From NCBI RefSeq assembly GCF_016093295.1, contig NZ_JAEDAL010000004.1, forward strand, positions 62,001 to 126,000: 64,000 nucleotides of DNA, in the 5' to 3' direction. Source of the stretch: Inhella gelatinilytica (lineage in GTDB: Bacteria > Pseudomonadota > Gammaproteobacteria > Burkholderiales > Burkholderiaceae_C). The notes beneath the pieces are model-generated. The model was not told the origin of the DNA and searched no databases. It saw only the letters and a program-made list of their open reading frames with translations. This document shows positions 35,145 to 42,896 of this stretch, one piece after another (within the stretch, counting starts at the first letter, position 1; each line of letters opens with the position of its first letter). A program made the translations under genes and the position numbers.

Positions 35145-36578
35145 ATGTCCACCCACCCCACCCTGGTCTGGCTGCGCCGCGACCTGCGCCTGCACGACCA
35201 TGCCGCCCTGGAGCTGGCCTGCCGCGATGGCGCGCCCGTGCTGCTGGCCTTCGTCTTCGACCCCGCGTTGCTGGCGCCTTTGCCGCGGCAGGACCGGCGG
35301 GTGGACTTCATCCTCGAAGCCCTGCAAGACCTGGAGCGCCAGCTGCGCCTGCGCCACCCGGACCTTGGCTTGATCGTTCGGCACGCCCCACCGCGGGAGG
35401 CAATCCCCGCCCTGGTGCGCGAAGCCGGCGCCACGCGCCTGGTCTACGCCCACGACGACGACCCCTATGCCCTGGCCCGGGATCTGGCGGTGCAAGCCGA
35501 ACTGCCGCGGGACATCCGAGTGGAGTCGGTGCAAGACGTAACCGTTTTCGAGCGCCGCGGCCTGCTGACGGGTCAGGGCAAGCCTTACACGGTCTTCACC
35601 CCCTACAAGAACGCGTGGCTGCGCGCCGTCACCGCGGCGCATTTGGCACCGCGCGCGCCACGCCTGGAGCACCTGGCGGCGAGCCCGCTCGCCACCGGCC
35701 TGCCCAGCCTCGCAGACTTGGGCTTTGAACCCACGGATTTGCACGCACGGTTTCGTGGCGGGGCCACCCAAGCACAGGCGCAGTGGGACGAGTTCCGCCG
35801 AGAGCGCCTGGCCGGCTATGCGGACCAGCGCGACTTCCCGGCCCGAAAAGGCCCCAGCTACCTGAGCCCGGCGCTGCGCTTTGGCCTGCTCTCCATCCGC
35901 GAACTGGCCCGCGAAGCCTGGGCCCGGCGCGAGGCGCCCGGCGCCGCCGTCTGGCTGTCGGAGCTGATCTGGCGCGACTTCTATCACCAGGTGCTGCACC
36001 ACCACCCGGGCGTGGTCGAGGGACCGCTCAAGCCGGAGTACGCCGCCATCCACTGGGAAGAAGGCGCCGAAGCCGACGCGCACTTCGCCGCCTGGTGCGC
36101 GGGGCAGACCGGCTACCCGCTGGTGGACGCTGCCATGCGCCAGCTCAACCAAACCGGCTACATGCACAACCGCCTGCGCATGGTCACGGCCAGCTTTCTG
36201 TGCAAATCCCTGGGCCTGAACTGGCAGCGCGGCGAGGCCTATTTCGCCGAAAAGCTGCTGGACTTTGAACTCGCCAGCAACAGCGGCGGCTGGCAGTGGG
36301 CCGCCAGTTGCGGCTGCGACGCCCAGCCCTGGTTCCGCATCTTCAACCCCGTCACCCAAAGCGAAAAGTTCGACCCCGACGGCGCCTTCATCCGCCGCTA
36401 CGTGCCCGAACTGGCGTCCCTCCCCAGCCCCGCCCTACACGCCCCTTGGTCCGCGCGACCGGTGGAGCTCGGCGGCCTGGTACTGGGCCGCGACTACCCC
36501 CGGCCCGTGGTGGACCACGCCGAGGCCCGGGCGCGCACCTTGGCGCGGTATGGGGTGGTGAAGCGAGTCGCGCCCTGA
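35145..36578 (+). CDS. phr: Deoxyribodipyrimidine photolyase
   Basis: A 477-residue class I photolyase. The N-terminal antenna-binding domain starts LVWLRRDLRLHDHAAL. The FAD-binding C-terminal half has LSPALRFGLLSIREL, ELIWRDFYHQVL, TGYPLVDAAMRQLNQTGYMHNRLRMV and WQWAASCGCDAQPWFRIFNP. It repairs cyclobutane pyrimidine dimers using blue light. All main FAD and lesion-binding segments are present. The gene stands alone, divergent from the hemerythrin-like gene and convergent with an uncharacterised gene. This suggests life in lit surface environments. Confidence 0.96.
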   Translation: MSTHPTLVWLRRDLRLHDHAALELACRDGAPVLLAFVFDPALLAPLPRQDRRVDFILEALQDLERQLRLRHPDLGLIVRHAPPREAIPALVREAGATRLVYAHDDDPYALARDLAVQAELPRDIRVESVQDVTVFERRGLLTGQGKPYTVFTPYKNAWLRAVTAAHLAPRAPRLEHLAASPLATGLPSLADLGFEPTDLHARFRGGATQAQAQWDEFRRERLAGYADQRDFPARKGPSYLSPALRFGLLSIRELAREAWARREAPGAAVWLSELIWRDFYHQVLHHHPGVVEGPLKPEYAAIHWEEGAEADAHFAAWCAGQTGYPLVDAAMRQLNQTGYMHNRLRMVTASFLCKSLGLNWQRGEAYFAEKLLDFELASNSGGWQWAASCGCDAQPWFRIFNPVTQSEKFDPDGAFIRRYVPELASLPSPALHAPWSARPVELGGLVLGRDYPRPVVDHAEARARTLARYGVVKRVAP

Positions 36579-36593
36579 CACCGCCAGCCCACG

Positions 36594-37106
36594 TCAGTCC
36601 GTGCTTTTTTTCGGCATCTTGGGCAGGACGTGCTTTGGCGCCAGCCGCTGCTGAAACCGCAAAGCTTCTGCCCGCACAGCATCCCGCTCGGCTTCCAGAC
36701 CCAGGGTGTCCAGGCTGTGAAAGTACTCAAGATAGACATCCATGGCCTCGGCCGATGCACGTGCCGCGGCCTGCATGCAGCCAATGTGCCCCTCCTCCGC
36801 GCGCGGCCACCAGTCGTGAAAGGCCTTGACACGCCGAGAGATCAACCCGCGGAATAGCGTATCGATGCGAGCGCGGTCCCGGGTCTCCCGCAAGTGGTGG
36901 CCCAGTTCAACGATCTCGATTAACCCCCCATCGCGACCAAAGTTCGCCAGGATGGTGCGAATCAATTCATCCAATCGACCCGCGTCAATCCAGGCCTGGA
37001 AAAGCTCGCCATCGAGCCTCTTGGTTTCGTCCGGGGTGAGATCACGCCCCAAGTCCTTCGCACGCTGCGCCCAAAGACGCTCAAATTCAACGCTGTAACT
37101 GGCCAT
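36594..37106 (-). CDS. Conserved-looking protein of unknown function
   Basis: A 170-residue, mostly helical, charged cytoplasmic protein with no signal peptide or membrane helix. I do not recognise a domain. Start supported by a strong Shine-Dalgarno (AAAGGAG) five bases before the ATG at 37106. Segments that could help a search are FERLWAQRAKDLGRDL and FHDWWPRAEEGHIGCMQAA. It is convergent with the photolyase gene, 15 bases away. Codon usage resembles its neighbours. Confidence 0.75.
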   Translation of the reverse strand: MASYSVEFERLWAQRAKDLGRDLTPDETKRLDGELFQAWIDAGRLDELIRTILANFGRDGGLIEIVELGHHLRETRDRARIDTLFRGLISRRVKAFHDWWPRAEEGHIGCMQAAARASAEAMDVYLEYFHSLDTLGLEAERDAVRAEALRFQQRLAPKHVLPKMPKKSTD

Positions 37107-37352
37107 TGGCGCTCCTTTAGACGTCAAGCGGTCCGCACACCGGTGGGGAATCGAAAACGCGTCCGTCCATTCAATCGCGTGCCAACGCCCCCCTACACCG
37201 ACGCCGCCCCTTCAGCGGGGATGCCATGCATTCTTCCGCCAAACGGAATACAGCACTCCGCCTGGCCCCGTTTCTCAAATAGTCCTGGATCGGCACAGTT
37301 CGGTCCATGCGCTGCAAGCACCCGCAGCGGCGCGAGACACCCAAGGACACCC

Positions 37353-37982
37353 ATGAGCCGCGCCTACGCCGATCTGGCTTTCACACCGACTGTGCGATCC
37401 CTGCAGACCCAGGCTGGGAGCCGACATGCCTACGCAGCGCTAGACCGCACCAACGACCGGCGGGATGCCCTGGGCGAGGCCGAGGCGGCCTTCATTGAGG
37501 CGCGGGACGGCTTCTACCAAGCCAGCGTCGGCGAAACCGGCTGGCCCTATGTGCAGTTCCGCGGCGGCCCCGCCGGCTTCCTGCGGGTGCTGGATGCCAA
37601 GACGCTGGGCTATGTGGACTACCGCGGCAACCGCCAGTACATCAGCACCGGCAACTTCCAGGGCAATGACCGGGTGTCGCTTTTTTTGATGGACTACCCC
37701 AACCGCCGCCGCCTGAAGCTGCTGGGCCGCGTGCGTTTGCTGGCACCCGGCGATGCGCCGGAGGTGTGGGCGCAGCTGCCCGCGCCGCCTGAAGGCACGG
37801 CCGTGGAGCGGGCGGTGCTGATCACCGTCGAGGCCTTTGACTGGAATTGCCCCCAGCACATCACGCCCCGGTTTACCGAGGCCGAGGTGCAGCACGCGGT
37901 CGCGCCCCTGTTGGCAGAGATGGACACGCTGCGCGCCGAGATCACCCAGTTGCGGGCGGCGCAAGCCGGCCTCAACGCTTAA
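37353..37982 (+). CDS. Pyridoxamine 5'-phosphate oxidase-like flavin-binding protein
   Basis: A 209-residue protein with the split-barrel FMN-binding fold of the PNPOx-like group: DGFYQASVGETGWPYVQFRGG, then LGYVDYRGNRQYISTGNFQGNDRVSLFLMDYPNRRRLKLLGRVRL, as in Burkholderiales and actinobacterial proteins annotated as general stress or FMN-binding. A short coiled segment ends the protein (MDTLRAEITQLRAAQ). The ATG at 37353 follows AAGGA by six bases. It is the first of three co-directional genes with an uncharacterised protein and an HD-GYP protein. Substrate unknown. Confidence 0.85.
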   Translation: MSRAYADLAFTPTVRSLQTQAGSRHAYAALDRTNDRRDALGEAEAAFIEARDGFYQASVGETGWPYVQFRGGPAGFLRVLDAKTLGYVDYRGNRQYISTGNFQGNDRVSLFLMDYPNRRRLKLLGRVRLLAPGDAPEVWAQLPAPPEGTAVERAVLITVEAFDWNCPQHITPRFTEAEVQHAVAPLLAEMDTLRAEITQLRAAQAGLNA

Positions 37983-38043
37983 GCCTTCAACTCACCCCAA
38001 GCCCACTCACCCCCAACCCCAACCCAACCTCTGGAGACCCCCC

Positions 38044-38382
38044 ATGCACGTCAAAGAAATGCTCACCAAGGCCACTTCGGCCAGCCCCATCACCGCCGTC
38101 GAGGCCCGCGACGCCATGCTCGGCTGCTTTGTCACCATCCACGGCGAAACCTTGAAGCGCGGCGCTCAGTTGCTGGGCAAGCCGCTGAGCGACGAACAAG
38201 CCGAACAGCATGCCACCGTGATCATGAAGGGCTTGCTGGGCACCCAATGGGACCGGCCCAGCCGCGAAGCCTTGCAGACCGCCAAGGTGCGCATGGATCA
38301 GAAGATGAACTTCTCCCAGGCGCCGCAAGACCTGCAGGACATGCACGACCAGGTGTGCTCGCTGATCGTCAGCAAGGTGTGA
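38044..38382 (+). CDS. Small uncharacterised protein
   Basis: A 112-residue protein, probably cytoplasmic and helical, that I do not recognise. The start at 38044 follows GGAG at a suitable distance. Its stop overlaps the start of the HD-GYP gene by one base (TGATG). The first 30 residues (SPITAVEARDAMLGCFVTIHGETLKRG) are the most ordered-looking part. Its tight coupling to a cyclic-di-GMP phosphodiesterase and the flavin-binding-like protein is the only hint at a job. Confidence 0.72.
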   Translation: MHVKEMLTKATSASPITAVEARDAMLGCFVTIHGETLKRGAQLLGKPLSDEQAEQHATVIMKGLLGTQWDRPSREALQTAKVRMDQKMNFSQAPQDLQDMHDQVCSLIVSKV

Positions 38383-39347
38383 TGACGCCGCACCACGCCG
38401 CCAACCGGGAAGCCGCCACCATGAGCGCATCGACCCCTCAATCCCCCACGGAAGCCATCACGCAGTTGCAGGCGCAGGTGGCGCGGCACCGGCGGGAACT
38501 GCTGGCCAGCCTGCTGGTGGCGGCTTGGATGGTCGAGGCCCGTGACCCCTACACCGGGGGGCACTTGTGGCGCGTGGCCCGCATGACGCACGGGCTCGCC
38601 CTGGCCACGGGGGCGTCACCGCGCGAGGCCAGCCGCATGGCCATGGCCGGGTTTTTGCACGATTTGGGCAAGGTGGGCATCTCAGACGCCGTGCTGCGAA
38701 AGCCCGGCCGCCTGACGGACGAGGAGTTCGCCCACATCAAAACCCACCCCCGTGTGGGCGCGCGCATGGTGGCGGACCACCCGCTGGGCCCACTGGTGAT
38801 GGGCGCGATCCACCACCACCACGAGATGCCCAATGGCCGCGGTTACCCCGGTGGCTTGCACGGCGAAGACATCCCGCTAGATGCCCGCCTCGTGGGCCTG
38901 TGCGACGCCTTTGATGCCATGACCAGCACGCGCCCCTACCGGGCAGGCATGCCCATCGCCAAAGCCTTGGCCATCATCGAATCCGAGCTGGGTCAGCAAT
39001 TCGATGCCGAACTGGGGCGTGCTTTCGTACGGCTCGGCCGCGAGGGCGCGTGGGACGGCATCGTGGGTCACAGCGACGAGGGCACGCCCTTGCAGCACTG
39101 CCCAGCCTGCGGGCCCACGCTGGTCCGAACCCGCCAGCGGCAGGCGGACGAGCACTCGGGCTGCCCGGGCTGCGCCGCGCGCTTTCGCTGGGTGCTCACG
39201 GAGGAGGGTTTGCAGGCCCAAGCCACGGACGAGCAAGCTGCACCCGAGGAGCTGGAGCCGGGCCTGGATCGCGCCCAGATCGAAGACTTGGTGCTGGCGT
39301 GGGCAGACGCCTTGGAGCCGGCCGAAGGCGGCGTTAGCCCGCGTTGA
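38382..39347 (+). CDS. HD-GYP phosphodiesterase with C-terminal zinc ribbon
   Basis: A 321-residue protein. The HD-GYP domain covers about 45-225, with HD in GFLHDLGKVGISDAVLRKPGRLTDEE and the GYP site HHHHEMPNGRGYPGGL. The usual Asp before GxGYP is Asn here (PNGRGYP). After it comes a zinc-ribbon-like segment with cysteine pairs CPAC and CPGC, about 17 residues apart, then an acidic tail. It probably hydrolyses cyclic-di-GMP; the Asn may lower activity. I took ATG 38382, coupled to the upstream stop; ATG 38421 is a good alternative. Convergent with the LysR gene, overlapping its end by 14 bases. Confidence 0.9.
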   Translation: MTPHHAANREAATMSASTPQSPTEAITQLQAQVARHRRELLASLLVAAWMVEARDPYTGGHLWRVARMTHGLALATGASPREASRMAMAGFLHDLGKVGISDAVLRKPGRLTDEEFAHIKTHPRVGARMVADHPLGPLVMGAIHHHHEMPNGRGYPGGLHGEDIPLDARLVGLCDAFDAMTSTRPYRAGMPIAKALAIIESELGQQFDAELGRAFVRLGREGAWDGIVGHSDEGTPLQHCPACGPTLVRTRQRQADEHSGCPGCAARFRWVLTEEGLQAQATDEQAAPEELEPGLDRAQIEDLVLAWADALEPAEGGVSPR

Positions 39348-40230
39348 GCGCGGCGTTGGCACGCAAGCGCTCAATCGCCAGGTCGAGAAAAGCCCGGGCT
39401 TTTTGCGACGCATGGCGGCCCTCGCGGTGCACCAGATGCACCGGCAAGGGTGCCGGTTCAAACGCTTGCAGCAGCAGGCGCAACCGCCCCGCCCGAACGG
39501 CTTCGTCCACCTGGTAGGACATCAAGCGCGTGATGCCAAACCCGGCGACCGCGGCGGCCACCGCCGAGTCGTTGCTGGTGGTAATCAACCGGGGCGAGAT
39601 GGCGGCGGTGCGCTCGCCGCCGAGCTTCCACTCCGTGGCGGACGACACCGAACTGGCCGCGATGAGAGTGTGCGCCGCCAAGTCGTCGGGGTCCTGCGGC
39701 ATGCCGTGCCGCGCCAAATACTCCGGCGCCGCGCAAATCACGCGCCGCACCTGGCCGACCCGAATGGCTTGCAGGGATGAATCCGGCAGTTCGCCAATGC
39801 GCACGGCGATGTCCACCCCTTCGTCGACCAGGTTGACCACGCGATCCAAAAACCAACACGAGGCCACCACCTCGGGATAGCGCTGCAGGTACTCGGTCAC
39901 GATGGGCGCCACGTGCAGGGCCCCGAACAACACGGGCGCCGTCAGCGTCAAGCGCCCCCGGGGCGAGCCATGCAGGCCGGCCACCGCTTCATCGGCCTCG
40001 GCCAAATCAGCCAGGATGCGACGGCAGTCCTCCACATAGCGAGCCCCCGCATCGGTCACCCGCACCACCCGTGTGGTGCGGGTGAGCAAACGCACGCCAA
40101 GATGCGACTCCAACTCGCTGACGGCCCGCGTCACGGCAGGCGGTGAAATGTCGAGCTTGCGCGCCGCGCCGGCAAAGCCCTGCGCGTCCACCACCGCCAC
40201 AAACACTTGGATCAGGTGCAGTCGGTCCAT
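39334..40230 (-). CDS. LysR-family transcriptional regulator
   Basis: A 298-residue LysR regulator: N-terminal winged helix-turn-helix (FVAVVDAQGFAGAARKLDISPPAVTRAVSELESHLGVRLLTRTTR), then a substrate-binding co-inducer domain. It sits 14 bases after the stop of the alpha/beta hydrolase gene, on the same strand, at the end of the efflux-esterase run. Its target is unknown; LysR regulators usually control a divergent or nearby gene, and the only neighbours here are co-directional or convergent. It may therefore control distant genes. Confidence 0.95.
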   Translation of the reverse strand: MDRLHLIQVFVAVVDAQGFAGAARKLDISPPAVTRAVSELESHLGVRLLTRTTRVVRVTDAGARYVEDCRRILADLAEADEAVAGLHGSPRGRLTLTAPVLFGALHVAPIVTEYLQRYPEVVASCWFLDRVVNLVDEGVDIAVRIGELPDSSLQAIRVGQVRRVICAAPEYLARHGMPQDPDDLAAHTLIAASSVSSATEWKLGGERTAAISPRLITTSNDSAVAAAVAGFGITRLMSYQVDEAVRAGRLRLLLQAFEPAPLPVHLVHREGRHASQKARAFLDLAIERLRANAALNAG

Positions 40231-40244
40231 TTCAGGGGTCTAGT

Positions 40245-41396
40245 TCAAGCCAGCCAGTCGACCAACTGCCGGGCCACCGCGCGGCTGCTGAGCAAGTCCA
40301 GGTGGCCCACGCCTGGGGCGACCCACTGGTGATCCGCCGCGAAGGGCAAGCGGCGGGCAGGGTCCCGGTGTTGCCCCAAGGCGCTGGGCAAGCGCACCAG
40401 CCCATCGCCCAACAGCCGGGGCTGCAGGGTGGCCGGGGCCGCTCCCAAAGCACCGGCGATGGTCCAGCACTCAGGGCCCTTGGGCGGGGTGGGGGGCAGG
40501 CCGACCTCGGGCGGCAGGCCATGGCGCAGGTCGGTAATGCCGGCGCTGCGCAGACGGCCCAGCCGGGCCAGGGGGGCGGCATAGGGCGCAGCGTCCAAGA
40601 GCTGGTCCACGCCGTGGCCGGCCTTTTCCAGCGGAGACCCCAGGTGCGGCGTGCCCAAAAAGACCAGGTCACTGACCCGGCGTGTCCAGGCGGCCCCCGC
40701 AGCGGCATGGAACGCGCTGCGCGCCACGAGGCCACCCATGCTGTGGGTCACCAGCACCACGCGCGCCTGGCGGTGGGGCCAGTGCTTCAGCAACGTCGCC
40801 ATCAGGCGGGCGAACCTCTGGCCGTTCTCCATCAGGGGCAGGCCGGTGTTGTAGCGCAGGTACAGCGGGGTGAGCCCCAACGCCGCGGCCAAGTGCTCGC
40901 CATGGTCGTGGCCCTTGCGGTGCCATTGGCGGTCGTTCATGCACAGGCCATGCACCAGCACCAGCACGCCGGCACTGGGCTCGGGGAAGCGCGCTGCCAG
41001 GGCCGCACGGCTGAGCGTGAGTGGCTGCCCGGCGCTGCACAGCTGCATGGGCTGCGCGAGGGGGTTGTGGGTAGCCTCCAGGTGGTCACCGAGCACGCCG
41101 TTGAGCGCCGCCACCACGGCGTCATGGCGCGGGCTGCGCGGGCCGCGGGCTACGGCCTCAGGCAAGAGCCCCAACAAGGCCTCCGTGCTGCCGCCCACCA
41201 GGTGCGTCACCCCTCTCACCGTGCGGTAGACCAAGCCAGTCACGCCGCCGGTGCGCTCCGCCGTCGGGGCGGGCAAGCCGGGCACGCTTTGGATGCGGGC
41301 ATGCATGGCCTCCACGAGGCGAATCAAGGCCAGCGAACCCTGGGTGGCGAGGCGCACGGCCCCGGTGAAATCGTTGGAGCCAGCGGGTTGGGGCAT
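40245..41396 (-). CDS. Alpha/beta hydrolase (PGAP1/lipase-like)
   Basis: A 383-residue protein with an alpha/beta hydrolase core from about residue 140: LVLVHGLCMNDRQWH (oxyanion region), the nucleophile elbow THSMGG around residue 218 (G/T-x-S-x-G), and a late histidine near the C-terminus (GVGHLDLLSS). The first 130 residues are a helical extension I cannot assign. No signal peptide is clear. It resembles cytoplasmic lipases and esterases. Gene spacing (26 bases after the GNAT gene, 14 before LysR) ties it to the operon that starts with the TetR gene. Confidence 0.85.
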   Translation of the reverse strand: MPQPAGSNDFTGAVRLATQGSLALIRLVEAMHARIQSVPGLPAPTAERTGGVTGLVYRTVRGVTHLVGGSTEALLGLLPEAVARGPRSPRHDAVVAALNGVLGDHLEATHNPLAQPMQLCSAGQPLTLSRAALAARFPEPSAGVLVLVHGLCMNDRQWHRKGHDHGEHLAAALGLTPLYLRYNTGLPLMENGQRFARLMATLLKHWPHRQARVVLVTHSMGGLVARSAFHAAAGAAWTRRVSDLVFLGTPHLGSPLEKAGHGVDQLLDAAPYAAPLARLGRLRSAGITDLRHGLPPEVGLPPTPPKGPECWTIAGALGAAPATLQPRLLGDGLVRLPSALGQHRDPARRLPFAADHQWVAPGVGHLDLLSSRAVARQLVDWLA

Positions 41397-41422
41397 CAGG
41401 GCTCCAGCATGGGTTGAGGGGT

Positions 41423-41902
41423 TCAGCGCGCGCCGAGCTGCGCCAAGGCATCACCGCTCACGCGGCAAATGCGCCAATCGTGCATGAGTTGAGCCCCCAT
41501 GCGCTCGTAAAAGCGAATCGCGTGCTCGTTCCAGTCCAGCACGCTCCACTCGAAACGGCCGTAGCCGCGCGCCACCGCCAGTTGCGCCAGGTGGCGCAGC
41601 AGGGCTTCGCCCAGCCCAGCGCCGCGGTGCGCGGGTTGCACGTAGAGATCCTCCAGGTAGAGGCCCGGCTTGGTCAAAAAGGTTGAGTAGTTGCGGAAGA
41701 ACAGCGCGAAGGCAACCACCTTCCCTTCCACCTCCGCCACCACGGCCTCGATGACGGGCTGAGCGCCGAACAGATGCTCGGTGAGCAGCGCCGCATCGCT
41801 TTGCACCAGGTGCTCCAGCTTCTCAAAAACCGCCAGCTCGCGGATCAGTGCCAGTAGCGTGGGCACGTCGGCGGGGGTGGCGCTTCGAATCACGGGGGGC
41901 AT
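41423..41902 (-). CDS. GNAT N-acetyltransferase (diamine/spermidine type)
   Basis: A 159-residue GNAT protein: IRSATPADVPTLLALIRELAVFEKLEHLV, then the acetyl-CoA loop VQPAHRGAGLGEALL and WSVLDWNEHAIRFYERMGAQ. The pattern is close to diamine or spermidine N-acetyltransferases. It lies between an exported esterase and a hydrolase on one transcript with an RND pump, so a detoxification role (acetylating an amine substrate) is plausible but inferred. Confidence 0.92.
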   Translation of the reverse strand: MPPVIRSATPADVPTLLALIRELAVFEKLEHLVQSDAALLTEHLFGAQPVIEAVVAEVEGKVVAFALFFRNYSTFLTKPGLYLEDLYVQPAHRGAGLGEALLRHLAQLAVARGYGRFEWSVLDWNEHAIRFYERMGAQLMHDWRICRVSGDALAQLGAR

Positions 41903-41929
41903 GCGGTCTTTCGTCCTGTCTTTCGTTCG

Positions 41930-42895
41930 TCAGGCTGCGGCCCAGTGGGCAAGCAGGTCCTGGTGGCGCTCGGCCCAGGCATTGAGATGGTCCACCGAGC
42001 CGACATCCAACACGCCGCGCAGGAACTCGCTCACCACCTCCTTGGTGGCCTGCTTGATCTGGGGGTTGGCCATCACGCCGCCCGTGCCGCCACGGTCCGT
42101 GAACACCGAATGCGAACCACCCGCAAACACAACCAGGCGCTTGAGCGCGCTGCCCGTGGCCTGGAAGAGCGCCATGCGCTCCGCCGCCGTGCTGTGATAG
42201 CCCGGGACGCGAATGACGTCATCCGTCGCCGTGATGTGCAGGCTGGGCACTCGGATGGCGGCCAGAGCGCGCTCGGGTGCGGGAACGCCATGCAACGGCG
42301 GCGCTGAGATGAACACCGCGGCGCGCACGCGCGGGTCGGCCAGGGGCTGCGGCTCCCCCGGAATGGCCGCGCCCGCCAGCAAGAGGCTGGTGTTGGCGCC
42401 ATAGGAGTGACCCGCCACCGCGATGCGCTGGGCATCCACCACCTGCGGGCGCTCCAGCAGCAGGCGGTCGAGCGCGAAGCGCACGTCATGCGCCCGGGCG
42501 CGCGCCTCTTCGGTCCGCGCGGCATCTTGCAGGCGGCTGAAGATCTGAAAGACATTGCCGGTCCAGAGCCGACGGTCGCTGCCCACGTGCTGCACGTGCA
42601 GGCTGGCAAATCCTTGGGCCGCCAGGTGTTGACCGAGGTAGGAGTAGCCGCGGCGCGAGCCCCCGATGCCATGCGAGAACAGCACCAAGGGCAGCGGGTG
42701 GTTGACCTCCGCCGACGGCAGGTACAGCCGCACCGGCACGTCGCGGCCACGGGCTTCGTCCACCCAGTCCCACTCCTCTGCCCGCCAGGGCTGGACGACC
42801 TCCGCCTCGCGCGGGCTGGGCTCCTCACGCGCCCAGGTGCCGGTGCAGGCCAGCAACCCGCCGGCGCCCGCCATCAAAAGACTGCGGCGCCGCAC
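41930..42895 (-). CDS. Exported alpha/beta hydrolase (PAF-acetylhydrolase / dienelactone hydrolase-like), possible Tat lipoprotein
   Basis: A 321-residue hydrolase. The N-terminus has a basic stretch with arginines followed by a hydrophobic segment (RRRSLLMAGAGGLLAC), compatible with a Tat-type signal and a lipobox LLAC. The core has LVLFSHGIGGSRRGYSYLGQHLA, the nucleophile elbow VAGHSYGANTSLLLAG, and a late Asp/His pair (TATDDVIR and GGSHSVF). Family relatives cleave small esters. The GTG at 42895 starts one base after the RND stop; an upstream start would overlap pump coding sequence. Location just after an RND pump and its export signal suggest envelope detoxification. Confidence 0.85.
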   Translation of the reverse strand: MRRRSLLMAGAGGLLACTGTWAREEPSPREAEVVQPWRAEEWDWVDEARGRDVPVRLYLPSAEVNHPLPLVLFSHGIGGSRRGYSYLGQHLAAQGFASLHVQHVGSDRRLWTGNVFQIFSRLQDAARTEEARARAHDVRFALDRLLLERPQVVDAQRIAVAGHSYGANTSLLLAGAAIPGEPQPLADPRVRAAVFISAPPLHGVPAPERALAAIRVPSLHITATDDVIRVPGYHSTAAERMALFQATGSALKRLVVFAGGSHSVFTDRGGTGGVMANPQIKQATKEVVSEFLRGVLDVGSVDHLNAWAERHQDLLAHWAAA

Positions 42896-42896
42896 C

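Noticed and set aside
35000-36359. Minus-strand extension of the hemerythrin-like frame up to 36359
   Set aside because: The frame stays open far upstream, but that part is antisense to the photolyase. The hemerythrin-like domain begins near 34900 and a sensible ATG is at 34994.
37290-37330. Possible sigma-54 promoter (GGCAC) before the flavin-binding-like gene
   Set aside because: No GC dinucleotide occurs ten bases after the GG, so the -24/-12 spacing fails.
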